Origin: Ascoidea asiatica
Lineage: Eukaryota > Ascomycota > Saccharomycetes > Ascoideales > Ascoideaceae
DNA: 64,000 bases
NCBI GenBank assembly: GCA_001600695.1
Contig: BCKQ01000016.1
Coordinates: 1 to 64,000 of the forward strand
Direction of reading: 5' to 3'
Shown: in pieces, positions 24,336 through 37,520 of the stretch
Position numbering within the stretch: position 1 is the stretch's first letter
How the letters are laid out: each line of letters starts with the position of its first letter
Made by a program: the position numbers and the translations under genes
Notes under the pieces: generated by a model
The model's database searches: none
What the model was told of the DNA's origin: nothing
Seen by the model: the letters and a program-made list of their open reading frames with translations, nothing else

Positions 24336-25893
24336 CAAATACTTTTCAATGTTATGGTAAATCTTGTTATTCTTTTGATGATACTGTTAATGCTAATGAT
24401 ACTTCTTGCACTAAAGATAAATCGTCTGTTGGTAACAAGTTTAAGGCTAACTCTAAGAAGAAATCTTATTGCAAACGCTGCAAAGTACATCATCTCCGGG
24501 GTCCCCATATTAATGGTTATGATATTACTTCTGGTAAGAACGCTTCCTCTTCTGGTGTGGCATCTAAATAACTATTTTTCGTTCCTATCATAGACTCAGC
24601 TGCTTCTGATACAATGGTAACTACAGGTCCACAAAAACATTTATTGAATATCGGACCTTCAAATGTATTACTTAGGATGGCTAATGGAACTCGAACTCAT
24701 ACTACTGTGGTTGGTGTTATTTCGATTAAAACAAAAGATACTGATACTGTGTATACTATTCCTGCTGTTATTGTTCCTCCAATTTATATAAACATTGTTT
24801 CTGTTAAACAATTGTCTAAGATCTATAACATCTCTATTTCCTTTGATGGTGATGAAACTTTTATAAGAGATAAACTTAATGTTTATACAGTTGGTAAATT
24901 TTCTTGAGATACAAATTTTTATCAAACAGCTTCTATTGTTATACCAACTGATCATCCTCCTGATATAATATCAGCCAATTAGAATGTTACTATTACTAAT
25001 GCTACTGATTTACTTGAAGAACATTATATAAATGGACATCTATCTGTTTCCACGATGCGAAATATGCGATATAAAACAACTATTGATGATGAAAGAAAGA
25101 TAAAACAATCTGATAATTGTTCTAAAACCCCGATGAGAAACTTAAATCATAAAACTACTGTTGGTAATTTGTGGAGCAGCTAAATGACAACTGTTCGTAT
25201 CGATAGTATTGGCCCTTATACGTTAACTAATAAAACAAAAGAGTGACATGTCATCATTATGGATGATTACTGTAGGTCCAAATCTAGCTTTAAGGTGGCC
25301 AATAAAAAACATATTGCAAAAACAGTTACAGATACAATTAACTTTTGGGAAACACTTAGTGGACTCAAGGTTGGGGTTGGCAAGAAAGGCAATGTATCTG
25401 CATTCAAGAAGCACGAAATAGGATATACGCTTCCGGATCCAGTTTATAGTCTGTATTTCAATCCAAGATTTAAACGAGGTGTCCAAACATTAAAAGAATA
25501 GTTTATTCATTAATGCATACTGTTGAAAATAATATAAATTTATTAGAATACTTCAGACCTTACGCTTATGCATATGCTACACAATTAAGCAATCGTTGGT
25601 ATCAGTCATCAGCAAAACAATTTCCACTTGAATTATTTTTAGGTACAAAACCCTCTTTACTTAATAAAGCACCAAAATTCATGCAAGATGCTTACATATT
25701 TTATAAAACTGATATGGTTCTTGGATGTTTTATATTTTCCCATAACCTTTCAGCGACATATAAATTCCTATTACCTCTCTACCCTATCAAGGAAGTCATT
25801 ACAGTTGATCTCAACAGACGTAATAGTCATCATACTTTAAACAAAATCAACTCTCCGTTTCAACTACATATACTTAACCAAACTCCTTCATAA
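24336..25893 (+). pseudogene. copia protease and integrase remnant
   Basis: After a frame change, a Cys-rich linker (FQCYGKSCYS, SYCKRCKVHH) precedes IIDSAASDTMV at about 24592-24624, the protease site with Gly changed to Ala (DSGAS is usual). Next comes an open 97-codon piece (24614-24907) matching the protease/pre-integrase region. Integrase shows HYINGHLSVSTM (His pair of the zinc domain) with its Cys pair damaged, then IIMDDYCRS (a catalytic Asp strand), and at 25513-25893 a 126-codon piece with LLEYFRPYAYAYATQLSNRW, equivalent to the segment after the catalytic Glu. Inactive. Confidence 0.7.
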
Positions 25894-27363
25894 CCAACTT
25901 TATTCCAATTTTTAATCTTCCTTCTCATATATGCTCTCCAACTTTGCTTTTAGATGATACAAAACAGATAGATGCTACTGATGTTATCGCTCCAAAGAAA
26001 TATGAAGGTGCTGTAAAGAATCCTAATTATCGACTGGCCATTGATAAAGAAGTTGAAGCGTTTATAAATCAAAATGTCTTTCAAGACGTTGCATCCATAA
26101 ATGTTTAAGGAATTCTAAGGTCAAATATAAATAAATTTGTATGGATCTTTAGACAAAAAAGGATACATTTAAAAATGAGATTACTCGTAAGGCAAGGTTG
26201 GTGGCGCTAGGCAATAGGGAATGTAAATTAACTACTTCAACTGATTCTCATGTTATGCATAAAAGTTCCGATAGACTTTTACTTAAACTCTCTCTTGAAT
26301 TTAATGTTCATTTATATCCATTAGATATCAGTGCAGCTTTTGTTAAATCTAATGCTGGAAAACAAATATACTGCTGGGCCTTACCGTATGGAACATCTAT
26401 TCAAGTAAAATGTCTCATTATTAAACAGGGCAGCTTATGGCTTTAAGGATTCTGCCCTATATTTCTATTTTCATCTTTAATGAACCCTAGCAAGTATAAT
26501 AATTGAAGATAACATATTTACTGAAAGTGAATCTCATTCTAATTTTTACTATATTAGTATCAATCATAAACCTATGCTAAGTGTAGGTTTTCATGATTAT
26601 GATTTCAACTTAGTCGGTAACTCCTTTTACTGTTACTCCTTCATTGCGCAACTTAAGAATGTTTACCAGGTAAAACATACTTTCCAACCTGATTATTTTC
26701 TTGGCTGTCATCTTACTAATAAATCAGGATCCATCTTTCTATCACATAAAGATCACATTACTACAGCCCTACAAGAAACAGGTTGGAAATCAATTGCAAC
26801 TGCTAAATCTCTATATCATCTTACTCCTCCAACAGAATGGTCACTCTTAACCTTACATACTATTCCTGATCCACACATAGAGATTCAAGACTTTTAGTTT
26901 GGTTATTTTGGCTAGCTACCAAACCAGACTAGAGATTTCTTTTTATGTCAGTTTGTTCTCTGGTTCTGCTTTTACAGAATTGCTGTTAGCCCAAATCAAA
27001 CATCTCTGCCGTTATCTAAAAAACCCAAAGGCTTATGGTATCAGTCGTACTAGAACATCAACAAGTATCAACTTATATTGTGATGCTGGCTTCAATAAAA
27101 ATACTCAGCTTTGTTTTATTACAACATTGGGTAATGATAAGATTGATTGGCATAGTTCTAAGTGCAAAGTAGCTGATACCTCAACATATATTGCTGAACT
27201 TTAAGGTGCTACATCATCCATTGATTCTAAAATATGTTCCAAATGTCTTGTGGAAAAACTTTTTAATGATAATAGTCATGTTCCTGGAATTTTAAATGTT
27301 GCTGATCTTTTAACAAAACCATTTCCGGGATCAAAATCCCTTTTACTGTTGGGAGTAGTTAAT
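25894..27363 (+). pseudogene. copia reverse transcriptase and RNase H remnant
   Basis: Pieces in order: YEGAVKNPNYRLAIDKEVEAF (start of copia RT), LDISAAFVKSNAGKQIYCWA at about 26318-26375 (the first catalytic Asp motif), an AAYGFKDSALYFY piece in another frame, PDYFLGCHLTNKSG, and RNase H with INLYCDAGFNKNTQL, DWHSSKCKVADTSTYIAEL and ADLLTKPF. The second Asp-Asp box is not readable. In-frame stops are common; one replaces the residue after IAEL. Confidence 0.7.
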
Positions 27364-27558
27364 TTTCAGATAGCTATTTTCTTATATTAACTTTTGTTTT
27401 ATTTTATTTTTTTAATTTTTATTTTTGTTGAAGTAGTCTACAATTCATTTTTCCAGCCTTTTACCGTTTCTTACTTATTCTTCCGTTTATTTTGCTATCT
27501 GTTTTATTGCTTACTACACGTCTGCTAACTTCGTGTATCAATAGGGGGGTGGGCCATT

Positions 27559-28200
27559 TGATGATTCCAGAAATGCTATTCACAATCATTAGGTCCTAAC
27601 CATGTGAGTCCCGGAATAGTTTGAGTGGGTTCCGAAGAGACTCACATACATGCGAACTCCAGACTGCTACTGAAAAAAATTTCTCACGCTCTCTCAAACA
27701 GAAAAGAACTACAATTCTTGATCTGTTTTGTATTTTATATAGAGTTGAATACTTGATGTTTTTCATTAGCCATATAAGCTTTCCCGGTATCTCATCCTTT
27801 CTGGTGGTTTACAAACTTTAATCGGATCCGAAGTAAAGAAACCACTGGCTAACATTGATGCAATTCGGGAAGAACAGTTTACTGCTAGTGACACCAGTGG
27901 CTGGTGTTGGTTCCGGGATTCTACTAATTATCATTTACCGTGAATACACACATTTCACGCAAAGTATCTTCATGCAAATTTCGTGATCAATTCTGCTGGA
28001 TTTCGTACAGTGTTTGAGCTGAGGTGAATGCGTATCCACTGATGGACGCAATAGCACCCGGTGTCTGTGCCACGAATGCACTATCGCCTGATACCGCTAC
28101 GCTGGACATCAACACATCATTGGAACGTTGTTGCCAAAGTTTCCCTAATCTGGTCAGCCGCCATAAATCAGCTGTGGGTTAACTGCGCTGTAGGAAATTC
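27559..28200 (+). repeat. Probable 3' LTR of the second copia element
   Basis: Begins TGATGATTCCAGAAATGC immediately after the polypurine tract, where an LTR must start. The sequence is GC-richer than its surroundings up to about 28200. The 3' boundary is not defined because I found no second copy in the window. A 66-codon ORF inside (27621-27821) is likely chance. Confidence 0.45.
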
Positions 28201-31200
28201 AATAAGTAAAGCAAATAAATGATAACATGTACTTAATCTAGATTGCTCATGTTGCCTACCATTTATTTTATTTAAACATTTTCTTTTATATGTATATGGC
28301 TAATTTCATGTTATCCCAAAAATTCATACTATGACAAAAAACAATGTGAAATGTATTGGATTAACTAGTCTTCAATATAAAATTGAGGTGAAATTAGATT
28401 GTATTTAACTGCTTTAAACTAAAAACTCAAGTAAATTCACAACCAAACTGGACTGATAGTGTAATTGGAACCAATGGAAGTTGTGGAAGTAGTCACAATG
28501 GAATATTAAGTTGTTAAAGAGGAAGCTGTACTAAATGGAGAATAATAAAGAATTGATAATCAATGACTTTGCGAACGAAGTACAACTGGTACTACTCGTA
28601 TGCGTTTTAATTCCAAATTATGAAGACAATAATCTATTTGTTGGGATTCTTGAGACATACTGGATTAAATTATATTTTGTTAATTTAAAAATTATTAGGG
28701 TTATTGAAAACTGATGTGAATAGGCTAAATAAATTAATAATAAAAACTATGTATTAATATATGTAAAATGGTAAGTATAATACTCTATAATTTGAAAACT
28801 ATATAATACAAAACGAATATAAAACAAAAACAGACTTGTTTATATACTTTCAAAAAGAATAAAGAAAAAAAAAACAAAAAAATTAGGTAAAATTTTAATA
28901 TTCAAAATAAAAATTACTACGTAGGAAACGATTTTTAAAGAACTTATAAGCATAATTGGGATAGCCCCACAGGTATTTAAAACAGTTTGGAAGTGTTTTT
29001 GAGACATCATAATTAATGAAATGATTGTTGAGATATCTTTATCCACTAAGCCTTTTTTAGTGAATTATTTTTGCAACCAGTTAAAACACGCAGCAATTTC
29101 CAAAAATATATGATTTAATTGAACGATACTCCACCAATCAAATATTTGAGAAATACATAAATATAGTTTAAATAATGTTCGAATAATCCATATTAATTAA
29201 CAATTAGCCGCCGATCAGTTTAGACCATTAAGAAAATTGACAACATAAGTTGTAAAGTAAAAAAAAAAATAAAAACCATGTCAATAGTAAAAACATTTTA
29301 TTAGTTATAGATAACCTTGTTTTAACACAAACTGTTAACCATGGAACTGAAGCGATTTTAAAACCTTAATTTTAAATAAATTTTGCACAAAAAGTAACAA
29401 CAAGTGACAACAACGGACAACCCCAAGAATTTTTGGAAATACAATATCCAAACTTACGTTTTTGAATAAAAGGAAATTTAAACTTGCAGTAAAAAAATCT
29501 AAAAGTAAAAAACCAACTGACCTGAACTGTTTCTGCGTGGGAGCCTGGCACCACAGTTTCAACAAGATAACTAACGAGATACATTTAGTAGTACTATCTA
29601 CATCTCACTGACAACAGTCTTAATAATCTACTCCCAAAAACATTACGCTACGCCGTTCGTTAAACGTCCCCGATCTCATGTTTGATTAACCGTCAATGCG
29701 TGTATCCTACATGGGCCAATTGTAGCGTATCGTGGCCATGTCTTCACAAATTAGCGCATTTTGTTTGATCAAGCTTGATTTACCTATCATTTATTATAAC
29801 TGGTTAATTGAGCACTTACTGCTCTACCTATGACGGGAATGGTGAATAAGAACCTAACGGCAAACACAGAACAATAATATAAATTTGAGGAATAATCATA
29901 TAAATTTTTTTCATGTAAAAATAAAAATATTCGAAGGCGAATGCTGCGCTACCGATGTTCACTAATGATGCGAACGAGTTGTTGTATAGCACTGTAAAAC
30001 AATGCCAAATCAGGAACTCTGGTTAGTCATCCTTCATGAAAATAATAGCAGTTTCTCATGGTAAAGCACTTGGTGTATATTAAAAATTCCGGCCCTTAAA
30101 AAATGTGAACAGTTGTACCTTACGGTGTAAGATTCTCAACAATCCTACTCACCCAATACCATAATCAATATCACCATGTGTCGTCCAGTTAATAAATAGC
30201 AGCTCTAAATGCTTACTATGAAAAACCAAAGGTACAACCAACGAAGTGTAATAAAAAGGGGGTGATCCAAAAAATTAGATTGCTTATTTTAAGTTTACCC
30301 TTTAATATATTGATTTAAAATCTATTATTGTTTATTCAGTTTGAGCTCTCAACAATGCTTAAAACTTGATTAATTGCTGCTTAATGCTTTGATAATTTAA
30401 AATAATAAAAAAGAAATAAAAGAGTATTTATATATATTTCTACAGCATCAACAATTAATTCTTTTAAAACAATATCCATCATTTGCATGTGAAATCACTT
30501 AGTGGTATCTGCCAAATTTGCAGCCTCAAAATCCAACAATTTTTATCTCTCAGTTTTAACAACAGTGTTGAAGCTTACAATTTTAACAATTATTTTTCAA
30601 TTTTATATTTTACAGTTTTACAATTTCAACAATTTTCCTTTTAAGTAGTTTTACTACGATTTAACAATTTTGAAAACTTGACCTATGAGACTAATGTATT
30701 GAACATTGGTAATAATAGTTCTGTTTGTGAGAGACTTAATTGTTGTATTTAGAGGCTGAAAACTTGACCAAGAAGGCGAAATTGTTGCTTTGGTGGAGTT
30801 ATTATGTAAAAATACAATATTAAATTGAAAAAAGTTTTACTCGCAGGCGTTCCATAGAGATGGCGTTCATTTGATAAACAAATAAAAAATGTTAAATGAT
30901 AGGCTGGGAATATATACAGAAATTGAAACCGTGGACGGTTAAATGACAAATTGAAGAAACTGATTTTAATGTAATGTGAATCGGTTCCTTACAAACGGAC
31001 CCACCAGGGCAAGTTTTCACAAGTTGTTGTTTTGGTATCCGAAATCCTAAGGGTCTGTCAGTGAAGCTTTCACCTCAATGACGTCGTAAATGTTTAAGAA
31101 AATAACAGTACAACTCTTACTTGGGTTCACTTAAATCTGCGATAGAGAAAAAAAATCAGTAAATTTTACTTTTCTGTAAACCTGAATGTAAATGCAAAAA

Positions 31201-31264
31201 ACGAACCTGTGTCATGAGATAAATGCAGCTTAAGGTTAATTATTCACGGTGGTCAAAAAGTGAT
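28201..31264. other. Gene-free AT-rich region
   Basis: No frame longer than 76 codons and no recognisable domain. 29580-29830 and 29940-30200 are somewhat GC-richer and could be worn LTRs. A purine run AAAAAGGGGGTGA at 30253-30265 looks like a retrotransposon polypurine tract but has no attached pol. Confidence 0.4.
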
Positions 31265-31765
31265 ACTCATTTTGGTACTAAAAGATAAACCTAAGTTTTT
31301 TGGTAATATTTACCAAACCCTGCTGGTCCGCGTGTAAACCCAAGATTAGCTAATAACCATCTGATTCATTTGTCCGCATTACCAATTCGCAGGCGAAATT
31401 TGAGATTAACCAAGCAACACGGGTAAAACTACTGAATATTTGCTACCGTGGCAAAGTTCCAAATGCAAAATCACACTTTTAGAGAACTTCGTGATAATTA
31501 CAAAGTTCTTATGAAGTCCCGCAGGGTACTCCGCATTTTTGTAAAATTGTAAAAGTTTTGAGAAACTTGTTTGTTTTGCTAAGAATTTTGTATTACTTAC
31601 AAAGTTCTTACTAAATGTGAACAAGATCCCGCATCTTTGTAAAACAGTTACAAAGTTCTTAATAATGTTAAAATATTGCAAGAACTTTTGTAATAATTAC
31701 AAAAGGTTTTTATACATGAGGAAATTTCCGCATCCTTGTAAAAAAGTAGTCAATCGCTAATAAGA
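31265..31765 (+). repeat. Left terminal inverted repeat
   Basis: Reads inwards from about GGTGGTCAAAAAGTGATAC. It aligns with the reverse complement of 49622-50120 over roughly 500 bp with scattered differences; for example AAACCTAAGTTTTTTGG is identical in both. It contains three exact copies of TTACAAAGTTCTTA at 31498-31511, 31597-31610 and 31648-31661 and an inverted near-copy at 31680-31693. Confidence 0.75.
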
Positions 31766-32640
31766 CCAAATTTCTCAACCCACCACAAATGGCGAAAGTG
31801 TGTTTGAGTGACCCAGATAGTGTTTTTGTGTAATTGACAAAAATTTACAAATTTCGAATTTACTTTTCAAATATGATTTTTATCAATGTAATAATTTTGC
31901 TATAAAAAAGATAAAAAAGAACATATATTTAATAAAAAGAATATATAAGGAATAACAAGCAGAAATTTAGGAAAATATCTATATAATATATATTAATAAG
32001 TTAATAGTTAATTAAAATGAATTGAATTATAGTATGTGTTAATATTTAATTTCAATCGAATAGTATAGTAAATCATAAACTTTTAAGTTAAATACAAATT
32101 TCAAAATGTCTAATTTAGAGGAGGGTAATAATCAATACTTAGCTCCATTTAGGGCAATTTTCCACAAATTTCTTTTTTATTAAGCGGAGTTCTAACGGAC
32201 AGTCCCTTAAGACTCTCCTTAAAGAGCCTCTTAAATTTTATCAAGTTTAAAAGAGAAAACATGAACAAAATCACGTTTATTAATGTTCAAATGGAGTAAA
32301 AAAAAACAGCTTGAAGCCAGATTTACGGGTAGCTCAAAAGACCAGTCGCGAAACTCATTGCACCCGAAAAAAAATATTAGTAAATATTAAAATCTTGAAA
32401 TATTTCCCAAACAAACATTTTATCTAAACAAATGTCAACAAAAGATTTAATAAATATAAACAAAGAATTTAATTAATCTGTTTTTAATAATTCAAAATTT
32501 AATGTATACTTTATAACCAATGAGTATTATAAAATTTGAAAGAAAAAGTCAATTCTGGCTTCTCAAAAAAGCTGGTATGAATTTAACTTCAAACTTTTAT
32601 AATATATAAAGGTTGAACTCAATTTTTAAAGTATTCAAAG
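31766..32640. other. 5' flank of the transposase gene inside the transposon
   Basis: AT-rich, with no supported frame. A short ATG-led piece at 32106 (MSNLEEGNNQYLAPFRAIFH) soon stops. A TATATAA at about 32601-32607 lies about 35 bp before the transposase ATG. Confidence 0.35.
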
Positions 32641-33610
32641 ATGGTCATATCCTATTTGGAAGAAAAAATTGAAAAGGCAAGTATTATTCAAGCTTTACGA
32701 AAACGTCAAGTTGCGCTAGGTCAACTTCTCACTTATATGAGAAAACAAAAGGTGAACAGCAAAAAAAAATTACGAAAAAGATTTTCATTAACTGATGTCT
32801 CTGAAGGAGAAGCATTAAAAGATTTTGGGTTCTCAAAGCAGGAAATAATGATCCTAGTGTTAAAACTTCAAATTCCAACAGATGTTACAAAACCTCAGCA
32901 TCGATATGCTGTTAGTTCAGTTGAGGCTTTTTGTATTTACACTGGCCGTCTCAAAGTTGCTGATAGGTACTATGATATGATTCGAATTTTTAATCGATCA
33001 CCAATTGCTTTAGCAATTATTTTTAATTCTGTTGCAGAACATATTTTTATAACATTTAATTACCTATTAAATTTATCTAAATATAGCGTATCTCCAAATC
33101 AGATTGAAGAATTAGCTAAAGCCTCAAATTTGTTAAATATGCTGTACCAAAATGTTGTATGTTTTGTTGATGGAAGAACTTATCAATGTTGTGTGCGATC
33201 CAGAAATCCAGATGCATGTTACTCGGATTATAAAAAACATCATGGACTTAAATATCAGCTAACTTGTGGCCTTGATGGTATTATATATGACGTTGATGGC
33301 GCAGACAAAGGACATGTTAATGATCTAAGTCAATTTTCTAGATCTTCTTTACTTCAATAAATTCAAAATTTAAAATACCAAGGGCAGCAACTAAGGATAT
33401 ATGGCGTTCAAGGATATGCTGCTTATGGTGATATATTGATTGTACCATTCATTAAAGCTGAATGTCGTGGTGATTCTTCTGGAGATAATTTTCGAGTTAA
33501 CGGTGAAATGGCAGGGTTTTCTGTACCCATTGGAAACATTTTTTGTTAATAAATAACAGCAACACCATATTAAGCGGCTACGATAAAAATATGGTTTATA
33601 GATCTCCTTT

Positions 33611-33889
33611 TGTTAATATGAACTGCTTTCTTTTATTAAGCTAAAGAAACGAAAGAGTAGAAAGAAAAGCTTTTTAAATAAACCGGAACGAAAGAAAAAG
33701 AGAAATGGAAAATTTGCCACCTGGACGGAAAACAAGGACACGAAGAAGAGTGACGGACACAGAAAGGAACGGAAAAACAAAAAGAAGGAAAATCCCATAA
33801 AAAGAAGTGTGATGGACACGGAAAGGAACGGAAAAACAAAAAGAAGGAAAATCCCATAAAAATAAGGGTTTACTAGGGTGATTTTAACA
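33611..33889 (-). repeat. 3' LTR, family D, with internal duplication
   Basis: 279 bp: on the minus strand it starts TGTTAAAATCACCC and ends CATATTAACA. It differs from the 5' copy by a 52-bp tandem duplication (two units around 33737-33860, sharing GACACGGAAAGGAACGG-like sequence), which accounts exactly for the 279 versus 227 bp lengths. Confidence 0.8.
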
Positions 33890-35714
33890 TAACCAGCTAA
33901 CATCTGTACAACTAGGAAGCGGTTATAAAACAAAGAAAAGCACCCAGAAAAAACCCCAGTTTCCAACAAACCAGAGAGTTTCAAACCACCAAGATTCTTT
34001 GTAAAAATATCAGCTGGATTAATTTGACCAGAGATATGAGAAAGATTAATTAAATTATTCGTCAACAATTCATTAATATGTTTCATTCTCTTCAAATAAT
34101 TTGAAGGCTCATTTGGTTGTCTCACAAGTAAAAATTTAATACGATCCACAAGTGGTTTATTATCGCAAAAAACATTCACCAGAATTGATGGAAATTATGA
34201 ATCCTTTAATGTAGGTAAAACACTAAAGGTTTGCTCAACTGCTGCGGAAAGTGCCAAAAGTTCTGCATCTTAAGAATGTAAACATGTTGAAGAAATCATG
34301 TATAGTTTGGCTATAGCATAACATTTATTAACAGTGATTAAATAACCAGCGTAGTCGGAGGATACTCAGCTAAAACAAGCATCTAAATAAACATTAACAT
34401 TGGTAATGCTATTTCCACTAGATATACTAGGGTACAATTGTATAAAGGATTTTGATGATCGATATAAATATTTGAAAACTTTAAAACATTGTTGAAATGC
34501 AAGTTTGTTGGGATAGGAATTGGATCTTGATAATACTCCAACAGAAAATAAAATATCAATTCTAGTTTCATTAGCAATATAAGCTAAATTTCCTATTAAT
34601 CTTTGATAGAACTTAATTGAATTATCAAAGGCAGGAATGTTGGAAACCATAATATTACTAAGATTTGCTTGGGCTCTTTCCAAAGAAACTTTGTCTAGAT
34701 ATTGATCACCAAGTAGAGAAGCTTCGCCACTTGGAGGATGAGCCAATAGTGATCCACTCAAAGTAAATGGTTTTGATGAACCATACTTAATTTACTCAAA
34801 AAGAGTGGGACCTAGATAGTCAATTGATTTCAATAAGTATTGAGTAGTTGAACATTCTAAACCATACTTTGTATGATTGAGTTCAAAACGTATAAAATAA
34901 TTGGGTTCAGGATTCTTAACATCAAATGATTGTTCCAAATCCTTTTAAAATTGATCTGGATCTGGTACTATGGCAATTATATCATCAACATGGTGTATAA
35001 AGTATCCAACAGTAGAATTTCCATTGAGGCACAAATCATTGAATGCAATAGGATATTTGAAAGAAATTTTTGATTGCACATGTTTATAGACCTAAAAGGG
35101 TGAGTTGCTAAGACCATATCCTTGCTTAAGAACCTGTAAATATTTTTAGTGGAAAATATCACTGAAAGCTTTAGGAGTTTTCACCAACAATAAATCAGAC
35201 GTTGGCACCGGAGTAGTAAGAAAAGCACCCTTAATGTCAAAAGTGCATAACTTATAGTTTGAATATAGTGACTTAATTAAGAAAACCATAATAGTAACAT
35301 TCTTCACTACTGGACTTGAAGTAGACAAAGACTTTGAACGATTGGGATCGACAAGGAGAAATCTTGCCTTAGCTTTATGGGAATAATTGGGAATTAATTT
35401 CCAATTAAAAATCCAGAATGAAATAATAAATTTAGCATTACTGGGAACAGAAGTATCAAAAGGTTTAAATGCCTTTAGTTGAAGAAACTGATTAACTTCT
35501 TTTGTAATGGCTGTATTCCAAACTGGTTGATTAAAGGCTTGATCATAATTAATAAGGACTGGAGGGATGGCCTCAGGAGTAGCTGAGACAGGTACAGGAG
35601 AAATTGTACTGGAATTTTCCACAGTAATTGAACCCCAAAAATTTGGACTATTTAGACCTAAGTGAGAAGTAGACCATATAAAAACATTATGGGGAAGATG
35701 ATAGTCACAGGTAG
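33890..35714 (-). pseudogene. copia RT and RNase H remnant (family D element)
   Basis: Minus strand, from right to left. A 158-codon piece (35622-35146) has the RT start with NYDQAFNQPVWNTAITKEVN and CTFDIKGAFLTTPV (first catalytic Asp). In another frame near 34980-35010 is FIHHVDDIIAIV, the YVDD box with His for Tyr. 34761-34366 (131 codons) has FYQRLIGNLAYIANETRIDI, the connection region. 34179-33930 has NVFCDNKPLVDRI and ISGQINPADIFTKNL, the RNase H tail. Frames are joined by stops and shifts, so the product is not made as one protein. Confidence 0.75.
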
Positions 35715-37470
35715 CTAAAGCACCAAGATATGATCCGTGTGCCGTAATAATCTTATTATTTGAATTGAAATAAAAGAATATAAGTTGGAAACCACATCGA
35801 AATGATTAAAATATGCAGCAACTTTCGATCTATTAATGAGATCAAGGAGTGAGCAATCCTGCAGGAACTTGGGTAAGTATGATAATCTTAAGGTAGGACC
35901 ATAATATAGCTCATATGGACTTTTAGAGGTTGAAGCATGAACTAACCCATTATATATTGTGGTAGCATGTAAAAATGACCATCTAAAATGAGGATCAACA
36001 GAATATTTTGAGAGATGTGCTACAATACAAGCATGCATTCTCTTGATTGTCCGAACTGCACGCTCAGAAGTTCCATTAAATTCTTTATTGCCTTTAGGGG
36101 CATGAAGGATGGTGATGATACCAAGAGTACTGATTCTAAGGAATTCACAACCGTGATCCATTTTAATTTTCGTAGGATAATAACCAAACCTATTGTGTTT
36201 TCTTTGGATATATTGATTTATTTCATTAGCTATATCAGCTTTTGATTGAACAACAATAGTATGAATGTATCTTGAATAATCATCTATCAATAATACAACA
36301 TAATCTTTCTTGATACCATCATATATATGGCCAAAGGTATCCGTATGTAGTTGCTCAAAAAGTTTAATTGACTGTGTAATGATAGTCCTCCTTTTGGATC
36401 CCGTTTTAAATTTAATTACCTTACAAACTTGACATTTCATAATTAATTTGCAGGTTTGAGGGTTAATTTCAAATCCTAACTCTGTTAATCTTTTAACAGA
36501 AGCATGTCCAAATTGTTCATGTAGTTGAATATCTAACATGGATGCTAAATACTTAGGTAATGTCCTGAGTGATGGATGACTTGAAGAAAGTAAAGGAGCA
36601 AATGTTTGAAGAGAAGAAACAGGATTAGCCATAAATGAAACATTTGAAGTAGTTGAAATATTTTTAGGATCAAAATTATTGATAACATGATGATAGGATT
36701 CACCTTCTTGAGAATTCGGATCAACGATTAATGCAGAATGAGCAGTAAATATAACTAAATAACCACTATTAGTAATTTGATTAACACCTAACCAATTATT
36801 AGCATCATGATTATTGATAAATAAACATTTCAAAGAAAATTCTTTGTTTTTAAGATATCCATAACCTTCACACATTATATATCTTCCATCTGCTGCCTTT
36901 ATGGGAGTAGGGAAGTATTTGTAATCATGAAGTAATCTTTTATCATTGGTTGTACTTATAGTTGCGCCAGAGTCCAACATAAAGAATGAATTGGCAACTG
37001 GATGTTTCAGTTCAATAGTTTTAACATCTGCAGAATTTGCTACCAAATTTGAAGTCTCTGAAAATAAAAGTAGATGAGCTTCAGGGAAGAATCTTTTAAC
37101 AATCTTCAGAAGTTTATTGTTTCTCTTCTGATAGTAACTAGGATAATTTAAAGGATTAGAAGATGAAAAGAAGCGGGCTTTATTTGCATGAGGTAAACCA
37201 CAATGATTGGAGAAAGGAAATTTCTCATTAGGTTTATATCCAATGGGAGGTTCATGACAATATTCTACTATACCATTAGGTAATAGTTTTGTATCAATTA
37301 ATTTAGAAGACCCTTGGAATGGTTGTCCGGTAGATGTTCTGCCACCAGAGAGAGTTTTTGATGAAATCGAAGGAGGGACACAAGTTGAAAAAGATAAGGG
37401 ATGATGACTGTTTGAAGAAGAATTAATAACAGAAGATGAATTAATATTATTAGAGTTACTATTATTATTA

Positions 37471-37520
<50 letters not shown>

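Larger units (their letters stand above)
23532..27558 (+). mobile_element. Decayed Ty1/copia retrotransposon, internal region
   Basis: Domain order is gag, protease, integrase, reverse transcriptase, RNase H, which is the copia order. It ends in an RNase H tail reading ADLLTKPF and a strong polypurine tract AATAGGGGGGTGGG (27540-27553). Several stops and frameshifts break it. No matching 5' LTR was recognised. Confidence 0.75.

Noticed and set aside
28201-31264. Search for tRNA genes as retrotransposon targets here and in the other gaps
   Set aside because: No sequence with convincing A and B box spacing and a cloverleaf was found in the window.
33636-34000. Phe-rich minus ORF tail after the RNase H motif
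   Set aside because: The frame runs into the 3' LTR; the Phe-rich part is LTR sequence, not protein.
37458-37520. Trinucleotide array that could be taken for a CRISPR-like or satellite repeat
   Set aside because: A simple ATT microsatellite coding poly-Asn in the copia gag; no spacers.
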